From the NCBI RefSeq assembly GCF_002632755.1, contig NZ_NJAK01000002.1, positions 15,601 through 31,099 on the forward strand: a stretch of DNA of 15,499 nucleotides. Direction: 5' to 3'. Of the stretch, positions 1 to 4,896 are shown piece after piece. The DNA comes from Xenorhabdus ishibashii (GTDB taxonomy: Bacteria > Pseudomonadota > Gammaproteobacteria > Enterobacterales > Enterobacteriaceae). Below the pieces are notes generated by a model. The model was not told the DNA's origin. It did no database searches and was given only the letters and a program-made list of their open reading frames with translations. Numbering within the stretch: the stretch's first letter is position 1; every line of letters starts with the position of its first letter. The position numbers and the translations under genes were made by a program.

Positions 1-11
1 GGGGTATCCAT
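1..11 (-). CDS. 5' end of the Icd-like gene (rest at 15262-15499)
   Basis: If the window is circular, these 11 bases are the start of the gene that runs off the right edge. On the minus strand they read ATG GAT ACC CC, and the next base (15499) completes the CCA codon in frame with the rest. AAGGAG lies at 26-21, nine bases before the ATG, which is a good ribosome site. The encoded start is MDTPQHNQTRLKFTFL, giving an 82-aa protein. The joined frame is directly readable; that the ends physically join is an inference. Confidence 0.8.
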
Positions 12-41
12 AGCGTAAGACTCCTTTACGTTTTTGGTTAG

Positions 42-84
42 ACGCCTCGATAGTGTTGTAGCACTTCGGGGCGTTGTTGTTTTT
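42..84. promoter_or_regulatory. Long hairpin between the Icd-like gene and the RHH gene
   Basis: ACGCCTCGA (42-50) pairs with TCGGGGCGT (66-74, one G-T pair), and inside it AGTG (52-55) pairs with CACT (62-65) around a 6-base loop. On the plus strand it is followed by TGTTGTTTTT (75-84), so it could end leftover plus-strand transcription. On the minus strand it sits in the 5' leader of the Icd-like/primase operon. That is where P4 satellites keep the CI immunity RNA, so a regulatory RNA is possible. The structure is seen; both functions are inferred. Confidence 0.5.
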
Positions 85-88
85 GGTC

Positions 89-145
89 TACACTTGTCAT
101 ACACTTGATGTATAAGTCCAATATAAACAGGAGTAAACCAAGTGT
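89..145. promoter_or_regulatory. Candidate operator: repeated ACACTTG boxes
   Basis: TACACTTG occurs at 89-96 and 100-107, 11 bp apart, so on the same helix face. A third, inverted copy (CAAGTGT, 139-145) overlaps the RHH start codon. Ribbon-helix-helix dimers typically bind such short repeated boxes, and the neighbouring broken gene encodes one. The boxes flank the proposed minus-strand promoter, so binding would affect both divergent genes. Binding is inferred. Confidence 0.4.
109..137 (-). promoter_or_regulatory. Candidate sigma-70 promoter of the Icd-like/primase operon
   Basis: On the minus strand TTTACT (137-132) and TATACA (114-109) are 17 bp apart, each matching 4 of 6 consensus bases. 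Transcription would start near 101 and give a leader of about 90 nt containing the 42-74 hairpin before the ATG at 11. The match is moderate and the AT-rich sequence offers alternatives. Confidence 0.35.
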
Positions 146-314
146 CAACCATTAAAATATCAGGAAAGGGAAATAAGCAAATCGCGTTAAGAGTAGAACC
201 ATCCTTGAGCAAGGAATAAAAGCAGCGTTAGCCCAAGATGGTGACGCTTCTGTATCTGCATGGATAAAGAGAATTATCCGTAAAGAGTTGCAATCTCGCG
301 GCATTGAACAATAA
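142..314 (+). pseudogene. Frameshifted ribbon-helix-helix (Arc/CopG-like) repressor
   Basis: Starts at a GTG with AGGAG about eight bases upstream. It reads MSTIKISGKGNKQIALRVEP and stops at 217-219. In the -1 frame the rest of the protein continues, GIKAALAQDGDASVSAWIKR and on to a stop at 312-314. One missing A after position 208 (TTGA-GCAAGG for TTGAAGCAAGG) would restore a continuous ~57-aa protein reading ...EPSLKQGIKAALAQ. That is the size and pattern of an RHH DNA-binding protein: a beta strand (NKQIALRV) followed by two helices, the second containing SVSAWIKRIIRKEL. It is the only convincing plus-strand gene and is divergent from the replication operon, the usual place for a satellite repressor. 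The indel could be a real mutation or a sequencing error; no typical slippery heptamer is visible. A hairpin terminator follows at 441-474. Confidence 0.75.
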
Positions 315-654
315 CTAACCGACGACAATAAGTCCGGTGGTTAACCGAATGAATATCTTTCACTTGGTTGACTGACTCGAAATAATCATAGTAGTTAACC
401 AATTGATTTATCTCATGACGCAAAGACGCGTGATCCCAAAGGGTAGCATTCGCCGTGCTATCCTTTTCTTTTTGCACTCCACTAAATGATGACTGCAAAG
501 TTTGCGCGTCGCTAAATGATACGCGCATATTATGACCAGACTGCATATTTGCAGTGCGATTAGATATCAATGGGTTAAGCAGCCACCCCGAAATAATCGG
601 GGAGCCTCCCAAACTACGACCAAACGCCAATCTGACGGTCAGCGGGGAAATCAA
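274..654 (-). CDS. Doubtful small ORF inside hairpin array A
   Basis: Open for 126 codons, but the first codon is TTG with no clear ribosome site, and the 3' end overlaps the opposite-strand RHH gene by 41 bases. The middle part (SFSDAQTLQSSFSGVQKEKD) looks somewhat protein-like, and similar small ORFs are annotated next to satellite regulatory genes. The N-terminal half translates a 47-bp hairpin cassette also present in non-coding array B. There the stem changes are compensatory for pairing but alter the amino acids, which argues that nucleic-acid structure, not this protein, is kept. Function unknown. Confidence 0.25.
   Translation of the reverse strand: MISPLTVRLAFGRSLGGSPIISGWLLNPLISNRTANMQSGHNMRVSFSDAQTLQSSFSGVQKEKDSTANATLWDHASLRHEINQLVNYYDYFESVNQVKDIHSVNHRTYCRRLVIVQCREIATLYG
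441..474 (+). terminator. Rho-independent terminator downstream of the RHH gene
   Basis: GGGTAGCA (441-448) pairs with TGCTATCC (456-463), eight pairs including one G-T, with a 7-base loop. It is followed by TTTTCTTTTTG (464-474). It lies about 130 bases after the RHH stop, on the correct strand. Confidence 0.65.
531..577. repeat. Hairpin cassette, copy A (47 bp)
   Basis: TATGACCA (531-538), a hairpin ACTGCA-TATT-TGCAGT (540-555), then GATTAGATATCAATGGGTTA (558-577). The flanks are identical in copy B (4743-4789) and the total length is the same. Two stem pairs differ by compensatory change. Confidence 0.85.
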
Positions 655-881
655 TGAGTTACTGAGGTGTCCGAAAATATTCGCATACCATCAGCGAAAT
701 ATTTCTCCGATTGGAACTGAGCGAAAAGTTTCTCTGAGTGACCAGCCAAAGTGAGGACTACGGTATTCTTCGAGGTCACTGAGTTAATGACCTCGGTAAC
801 GGGACTCCTTAAACTAAAGGAATTCCTATAGTTAATTTTTCCCCGACTTGAGGTTAATTGTTCAATATTTGGTCTTTGATT

Positions 882-894
882 CCCCGTTTCGGGG
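882..894 (-). terminator. Possible terminator after the Rha gene
   Basis: A compact CCCCG-TTT-CGGGG stem-loop about 30 bases past the Rha stop codon at 927. The tail on the minus strand (AATCAAAG) is not T-rich, so termination would be weak; it may simply be the first hairpin of array A. Confidence 0.3.
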
Positions 895-926
895 GAACAG
901 AGAGTGCTTTATGACCGCTCATCAAA

Positions 927-1616
927 TTAGCCTCCAATGCGCCCTGTAGGGTTCATTAGTGTTGCGAACAGCTCAATACGGCGGCTTACTTCCCTCAGTG
1001 CTTGTGTTGGTGATTGCCCTGCATTCCTTGCATCTTGAAAAGCAGCCTGTTCAATCTTCTGAATACAGACAAGTAATCCTAACTGTTGCTCATCTGCGTT
1101 CTGGCGTTCACCATCCAGTAAACCCGCAAAGCGATTCTCAGTACGAGCAAGGTTGATGTAATGGTGACGTTCTGCGCCCAGATCACGTAAAGCATCACGG
1201 GATTCATGATAGTTAGGCAGATATTCACGACGTATAGGTTCAGCAGCTCGCTTCTTAGCAAAGGCTTTTGTTACATCCAGCTTAAACTGAACCATCAGAT
1301 CATGATCACGCCCTCTAATAAGTCGGCACATAAAGTCGAACTGGTCTTCATTGAGCAAGGCGTATTTATGCTTACGTTCACCAAGTTGCTCAGTATTTAA
1401 TCGCTCCGTTTGAAACGGAAGGATTCCAAACTGCCTTAAATTCTTAGTGTTCTTCCTAATTAATTCATAAAGGCTCTTATGCTGAATTCCGATGCGCTTA
1501 GCAAACAGGCGTGAATCAATTCTCGATTCAGTTCTATGCTGAACCAAAATAAGCTCTTGGCTGTTTTCAGTGTGAGCAAGTCCCTGACCATTTAAGGCCA
1601 TATTTTTAGATGTCAT
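927..1616 (-). CDS. Rha-type phage regulatory protein
   Basis: 229 aa. Residues ~22-118 fit the Rha/phage regulatory domain seen in temperate phages and satellites: a helix-turn-helix-like part (SRLFAKRIGIQHKSLYELIR), then ALLNEDQFDFMCRLIRGR and a basic helix ending AFAKKR. In P22-like phages Rha is a regulator that interferes with growth in some hosts; the precise target is unknown. The C-terminal ~100 residues are helical and charged (ERHHYINLARTENRFAGLL) and may be a separate effector or oligomerisation region. AGGG precedes the ATG with normal spacing, and the gene lies 18 bases after the second AlpA-like gene, so the two are probably co-transcribed. An antirepressor is the main alternative. 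The family call is from sequence pattern only. Confidence 0.7.
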   Translation of the reverse strand: MTSKNMALNGQGLAHTENSQELILVQHRTESRIDSRLFAKRIGIQHKSLYELIRKNTKNLRQFGILPFQTERLNTEQLGERKHKYALLNEDQFDFMCRLIRGRDHDLMVQFKLDVTKAFAKKRAAEPIRREYLPNYHESRDALRDLGAERHHYINLARTENRFAGLLDGERQNADEQQLGLLVCIQKIEQAAFQDARNAGQSPTQALREVSRRIELFATLMNPTGRIGG

Positions 1617-1634
1617 ATTTCTACCCTGTCTTAA

Positions 1635-1916
1635 TTAATTTGATTTTCGGCTATAGGGGTTATTTACGTTCTCTACTGTTGGAGGATTACGTACCCACCA
1701 CAAAACATCACTTAATAACCATGAGACGGAATTACGCCCCAATGGAACGCGTTTAGGAAATTTACCTTCTTCCTCTAATACCCAACGACGAGAACGCGAT
1801 AAACTGGAAAGATGCTCACATTCTTTTTCCCTGATTCGACGATCATATTTCTCGCCATACTCATTTAAAATTGATTGTCGTTCTTGTGGTGTCGGTGATG
1901 TAAACTTCATTGCCAT
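1635..1916 (-). CDS. Second AlpA-like transcriptional regulator
   Basis: 93 aa. Residues ~25-78 match the AlpA/MerR-type winged helix seen in P4 and PICI regulators: CEHLSSLSRSRRWVLEEEGK, then FPKRVPLGRNSVSWLLSDVLWWV. AlpA proteins bind satellite promoters and in PICIs switch on the induction programme. It is a clear paralogue of the protein at 1985-2209: both contain D-R-x-I-R-E-x-E-C-E-x-L-x-S-L and G-K-F-P, but this one has a longer, basic N- and C-terminus. GGAG lies 11 bases upstream of the first ATG; a second ATG two codons later is also possible. It is separated from the first alpA by a strong terminator and followed closely by the Rha gene, so it probably belongs to a different transcription unit. 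Confidence 0.8.
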   Translation of the reverse strand: MAMKFTSPTPQERQSILNEYGEKYDRRIREKECEHLSSLSRSRRWVLEEEGKFPKRVPLGRNSVSWLLSDVLWWVRNPPTVENVNNPYSRKSN

Positions 1917-1930
1917 ATTTTTATATTCTC

Positions 1931-1958
1931 CAAAAACAAAAACCCCGCGAGCGAGGTT
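1931..1958 (-). terminator. Rho-independent terminator of the int-alpA operon
   Basis: AACCCCG (1941-1947) pairs with CGAGGTT (1952-1958) across a 4-base loop. On the minus strand the stem is followed by TTTTTGTTTTTG (1942-1931). It lies 27 bases after the alpA stop and separates int-alpA from the second alpA-rha pair. Confidence 0.85.
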
Positions 1959-1984
1959 ATTATTAATTTAAATGATGTTTAATT

Positions 1985-2209
1985 TTATTCTGGCTTCCAA
2001 GTGCCTTTTATCCATGCCTGAATTTCAGACAATCGATAAACTTTAGTTTGTGGACCTATCGTTATTTTTAAAGGAAACTTGCCATTTTTTTCAAGATATG
2101 ACCTGTGTCTTCTTCCTAATGAGGTTAACCATTCACACTCTTCTTCTCTAATTAGTCTATCAAGTTCATCTGAATATTCTAATTCTTCACGAGTGAATAT
2201 ATGTATCAT
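1985..2209 (-). CDS. alpA: AlpA-family transcriptional regulator
   Basis: 74 aa, normal for AlpA. The helix-turn-helix core runs over residues ~17-68 (CEWLTSLGRRHRSYLEKNGK, FPLKITIGPQTKVYRLSEIQ, then AWIKG). AlpA acts as an activator of satellite excision or induction genes: in E. coli CP4-57 it raises integrase/excisionase activity, and in proteobacterial PICIs it is a key switch. The start codon lies inside the integrase 3' end (23-bp overlap), with AGGAGG nine bases upstream, so it is translationally coupled to int. A strong terminator follows. It may also serve as the recombination directionality factor, since no separate Xis is seen. Confidence 0.85.
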   Translation of the reverse strand: MIHIFTREELEYSDELDRLIREEECEWLTSLGRRHRSYLEKNGKFPLKITIGPQTKVYRLSEIQAWIKGTWKPE

Positions 2210-3413
2210 TTTCTATTTCCTCCTCAATTAAAGAGTCTAAATAATTCACCCACCAGTAGAGTGCATTTCTTTTTTGTTCAATATATTGACTTCGATTATA
2301 TATTCCAGAGACTCCATTGAGTGAATGGCCTAATAGTTGTTCAACCACGTTATGTTCAAATCCGTTATCACTGAGTATGGTAGCAAACACTCTTCGTATA
2401 TCGTGCGCTGTCCACTTTTCTTTGTGGTTTAATCTTTTCCATATTTTCGCAATAGTCACACTTGCCGTACATTGTTTGACATCAAAGCCAATGACATATT
2501 CTCTCTTTTTTGTTGATTGGTTCAATAACAACAACCAGTTTTTAAAATTACTGGGGATCGGTCTGATTATTTCCCTGCCATTTTTACTGTGCTCTGGCGG
2601 CACTCTCCATATATTGTTTGAAAAATCCCATTCATCCCATTTCGATAGACGTATTTCGGAAAGCCTACACCCAAAAACGATTAAAAACCGAAGAATAATT
2701 CTGTTTTCGTGAGACATAATGTGGTTATCATATTCTTTATTTATATAGAGCCATACATCACGTAATTCATCATTAGTTAACACTCTGTCTCTTCTATTAG
2801 CTTTTTCACCCACATCACCAACATCCAAATCATCTATCTCATGGCTAATTGCATATTTTCTTACTCGGCAAAATTTCAATGCCTGTTGTGAGATTTTCAA
2901 AAGAGATCCCGCTTGCACTGGTGCATTCTCTTTAATTTTATCAAAGCATCTAATCCACATTGATAATGTGCATTCATTTAATGGAATATTTCCAATCTCT
3001 GAGTAAATATGTTTAGAAAAACAACCTCTAATATAGATTGCTGCTTTTCGTTTATTGGTGGCATAATTATTGAGCCAATATTCTATGGCATCTTTCACGG
3101 TGACAGGTTTTAACGTATCTTCTTTTATTATTTTTATTTGTATTCGTGGATCTTTCCCTTTAGCTAACCATGCCCTGCATTTATCTCTTTGCTCTCTTGC
3201 AACTTTAAGGCTTAAATCGGGGTATTTACCCAATGTTAACCATATCGGCGCACTTTCACGCCCATACAGGCGGTAGAAGAAAACAAAGCTGATTGTCCCT
3301 TGTTTACTTAATCTGATTGATAACCCGTTCCCGTCCGCTATCGTCTGCTGTTTTTCAACAGGTTTACCGTACAAGGATTTGAGCTTTTTATCACTGAGCT
3401 TGTTTACAGCCAT
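2187..3413 (-). CDS. int: P4-type tyrosine recombinase integrase
   Basis: 408 aa, the usual length for P4-like integrases. The N-terminal arm-binding domain (residues ~1-95) has the typical KLSDKKLKSLYGKP, DGNGLSIRLS and WLTLGKYPDLSLKVAR motifs. A core-binding region spans ~105-200 and the catalytic domain ~208-390, with R250 (FGCRLSEI), H337 and R340 (AHDIRR), H363 (LGHS) and nucleophile Y372 (GIYNRSQY). All catalytic residues seem present. It inserts the element at, and with a directionality factor excises it from, the host att site. P4-family int genes are normally transcribed away from the attachment site, so att should lie upstream, at 3414-3780, where repeated boxes are found. AAAGG precedes the ATG by eight bases. 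The promoter region contains the arm-like repeats, suggesting Int represses its own gene, as known for P4. Confidence 0.95.
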   Translation of the reverse strand: MAVNKLSDKKLKSLYGKPVEKQQTIADGNGLSIRLSKQGTISFVFFYRLYGRESAPIWLTLGKYPDLSLKVAREQRDKCRAWLAKGKDPRIQIKIIKEDTLKPVTVKDAIEYWLNNYATNKRKAAIYIRGCFSKHIYSEIGNIPLNECTLSMWIRCFDKIKENAPVQAGSLLKISQQALKFCRVRKYAISHEIDDLDVGDVGEKANRRDRVLTNDELRDVWLYINKEYDNHIMSHENRIILRFLIVFGCRLSEIRLSKWDEWDFSNNIWRVPPEHSKNGREIIRPIPSNFKNWLLLLNQSTKKREYVIGFDVKQCTASVTIAKIWKRLNHKEKWTAHDIRRVFATILSDNGFEHNVVEQLLGHSLNGVSGIYNRSQYIEQKRNALYWWVNYLDSLIEEEIENDTYIHS

Positions 3414-3432
3414 CTACTAAACCTTTTCATTT

Positions 3433-3689
3433 TGCAATACACATTGCAATACGCAGAGAGGTGCAACAATCCACAAACACCAAAACGAATGAAAACACAA
3501 AAAATGGATTTATTTTTGTTTTTCATGAAATTATAAACAACATGAGCACATGTAATCCCATGTCATTTACAAAGTTTATATGCTTGGTGAAGAAATTGCA
3601 AATTCTTATTATTTAATTGATTTATAACGATTTTAATTGTTTTTATTGGTATTTTATTTGCTGTCTGCAATGCACATTGCAATACACAG
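3433..3689. other. attP-like region: two 24-bp boxes flanking AT-rich DNA
   Basis: The stretch 3414-3779 has no gene. Two 24-bp direct repeats at 3433-3456 and 3666-3689 match at 22 of 24 positions. Each contains two tandem TTGCAATAC-like units. About 210 bp of very AT-rich DNA lies between them. This resembles integrase arm-type sites on both sides of a crossover core, directly upstream of int, as in P4 attP. The core is not identified; inverted ACATG boxes near 3540-3562 are one candidate. Regulatory sites for int or AlpA are the alternative. A complete two-sided attP would imply an unintegrated circular form. Confidence 0.5.
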
Positions 3690-3779
3690 TAATTTTATGA
3701 AGGGATAGAGTGAAATGAGGTCAGTACGCTAAACGCACCAACCTTGTGAAGAGGTTGCGCCGAATTTCGTCGGAACCTA

Positions 3780-4061
3780 TTAAGTGATTGAGGAAGCAGT
3801 TAACTGATACCCCTGCCAGTAAGAAGCCTTTCCCGTCACTGTGATCACCTGGCCTTTCTGTAACAACATCACCGATAGTGCCATCTCATCAAAGCCCACG
3901 ACACGCAGCGGGTAATCACTGCGTTTCTCGCTCTGTGCTTGCATAGTAGCGACTGCCATCACCTTACCCGTCTGGCACTTGATACGCTTGGGGGGAACGG
4001 TAATCTTGCCTGTGATCGTAGCGACTATCGAGGGTGCATTCTTCTTCTGTCTTCGTGCCAT
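3780..4061 (-). CDS. Small OB-fold, SSB-like DNA-binding protein
   Basis: 93 aa. The pattern resembles single-stranded DNA-binding proteins: basic N-terminus (MARRQKKN), first strand TITGKITVPPKRIKCQTGK, then VMAVATMQAQSE, YPLRVVGFDEMA, LLQKGQVITVTGKASYWQGY and a final strand ending QLTASSIT. It is shorter than cellular SSB and lacks the acidic C-terminal tail that recruits partners, so it is closer in size to PriB-like proteins. A role in satellite replication or recombination is the likely reading but is inferred. GGTGGA lies just before the ATG. It is the last gene before attP, far from the primase operon, and is preceded by the long hairpin array B, which probably contains its promoter or leader. 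Confidence 0.6.
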   Translation of the reverse strand: MARRQKKNAPSIVATITGKITVPPKRIKCQTGKVMAVATMQAQSEKRSDYPLRVVGFDEMALSVMLLQKGQVITVTGKASYWQGYQLTASSIT

Positions 4062-4134
4062 GTTCCACCGCCTATAGATGGTTGGGATTTAAATCATGAT
4101 AATAATCAATAACTTAAATAACTGCGAACATAAT

Positions 4135-4408
4135 ACGTACTGGGTTACATTAAGTAACCTTGTGCTGGACGGCTTAAACTCAAACCCACCTGAGTTATTT
4201 ATAACTCATTGATATTCTCGTTCATCCTCACTTTGAGGAGAAGTAGCAACCGTGGTGATCTTCACCATAGTTAGGTAACTCCTTGATTCTTCCGAGGGGG
4301 TCACTTTGACCACCCTATCATGATTTCCGTAATGGTTAATTTATGTGCTGGACAACCGCAGTAAATTCACTGTATTTCAATGAATTACTTGGACATAACG
4401 TACTGGAC
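4135..4408 (+). repeat. Four iteron-like TRCTGG boxes upstream of the SSB-like gene
   Basis: ACGTACTGGG 4135-4144, TGTGCTGGAC 4161-4170, TGTGCTGGAC 4344-4353 and ACGTACTGGAC 4398-4408, all in the same orientation; ACATAAT/ACATAA precedes the first and last copies. They lie in the left third of array B. They could be regulator-binding sites for the SSB-like gene or accessory replication sites, analogous to the second replication region of P4. The repeats are seen; the function is inferred. Confidence 0.45.
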
Positions 4409-4742
4409 AAAACAACTTAACCATCTGTTTTCGTATAACTCTTTTGTGCGCACCTCTTAATGAGTTGTACAAATTCTGTGAGTCAGCCAGACTGACGCTC
4501 AAATTGTGAGTAACTATCGGTTACGCTCAAGACCATTTGCGACTGACTAACTGTCAGTGACACCCAAAGTCCGATTATCGGATATTGGATTTTGCATCGA
4601 CGAATTTCGTCGGGACAAACTGAACCTCTTAAAGAGGGGCAGTTCAATCTATTGAGTGATCTATAACTAACACTCTTAAAGAGATGTAGTTCTTGTTTCT
4701 TGCCACGAGACAGGTAACCCAAAATAATTGGGTCAGTTACAC

Positions 4743-4789
4743 TATGACCAGACGCCAAATATGGCGTCTGATTAGATATCAATGGGTTA
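4743..4789. repeat. Hairpin cassette, copy B (47 bp)
   Basis: TATGACCA (4743-4750), a stem-loop AGACGCCA-AATA-TGGCGTCT (4750-4769), then GATTAGATATCAATGGGTTA (4770-4789). Flanks are identical to copy A at 531-577. Within the stem, a T-A pair has become G-C and a G-C pair has become C-G, so pairing is kept while sequence changes. Confidence 0.85.
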
Positions 4790-4855
4790 CGCTAATTGGG
4801 ATTTTCAAGCCCATTTAACCCTTTGATTTCACTTAATTCTGTCACAAAACCAGAA

Positions 4856-4874
4856 TTCCCGCATCGTGCGGGAA
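4856..4874 (-). terminator. Hairpin after terL, likely terminator
   Basis: TTCCCGCA pairs perfectly with TGCGGGAA over eight pairs around a 3-base loop, 22 bases after the terL stop. On the minus strand the tail is ATTCTGGTTTTG, only partly T-rich, so it may also protect the 3' end of the message. Confidence 0.5.
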
Positions 4875-4896
4875 ATAAGCAAAATCAACAAGTTAT

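Larger units (their letters stand above)
315..926 (-). other. Hairpin-rich intergenic tract (array A)
   Basis: About 600 bp between the Rha gene and the RHH gene without a convincing gene. Clear stem-loops (plus coordinates): GGGTAGCA/TGCTATCC 441-463, GCGCGT/ACGCGC 504-526, ACTGCA/TGCAGT 540-555, CCCCGA/TCGGGG 586-602, CGAGGTCA/TGACCTCG 771-795, CCCCG/CGGGG 882-894. There is also a weaker long pair near 672-705. It shares a 47-bp cassette, an AATAA-loop hairpin type and a 12-mer (ATCAATGRGTTA) with array B at 4062-4896. A structured RNA or a set of protein-binding palindromes are both possible. Confidence 0.55.
4062..4896 (-). other. Long hairpin-rich non-coding tract (array B)
   Basis: 835 bp between terL and the SSB-like gene with no convincing gene. 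Perfect or near-perfect short stem-loops follow one another (plus coordinates): GGTTAC/GTAACC 4143-4159, AACTCA/TGAGTT 4177-4196, GAGTTAT/ATAACTC 4192-4207, CCTCA/TGAGG 4226-4238, TGGTGA/TCACCA 4253-4267, GGTCA/TGACC 4299-4311, a bulged 9-bp stem 4360-4389, GTCAG/CTGAC 4482-4496, GTAAC/GTTAC 4510-4524, ACTGAC/GTCAGT 4542-4558, TCCGA/TCGGA 4570-4582, CGACGA/TCGTCG 4598-4612, CCTCT/AGAGG 4625-4637, CTCT/AGAG 4673-4683, ACCCAA/TTGGGT 4717-4733, AGACGCCA/TGGCGTCT 4750-4769, TTCCCGCA/TGCGGGAA 4856-4874. A stem of 5 bp with a 3-5 base loop is expected only two or three times by chance in this length. A structured RNA or a palindromic control or replication region are the options. Confidence 0.65.

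Noticed and set aside
554..754. 66-codon plus-strand frame in array A
   Set aside because: No ribosome site, overlaps conserved hairpins and has no recognisable protein pattern.
3433..3689. CRISPR-like repeats
   Set aside because: Only two copies 210 bp apart with internal sub-repeats; no regular spacers and no cas genes.
3414..3780. tRNA or tRNA 3' end as att core
   Set aside because: No cloverleaf, T-loop or CCA-type end could be recognised here or elsewhere in the window.
4483..4782. 99-codon minus-strand frame in array B
   Set aside because: It translates a run of hairpins, has no ribosome site, and its only similarity is to the equally structured cassette in array A.
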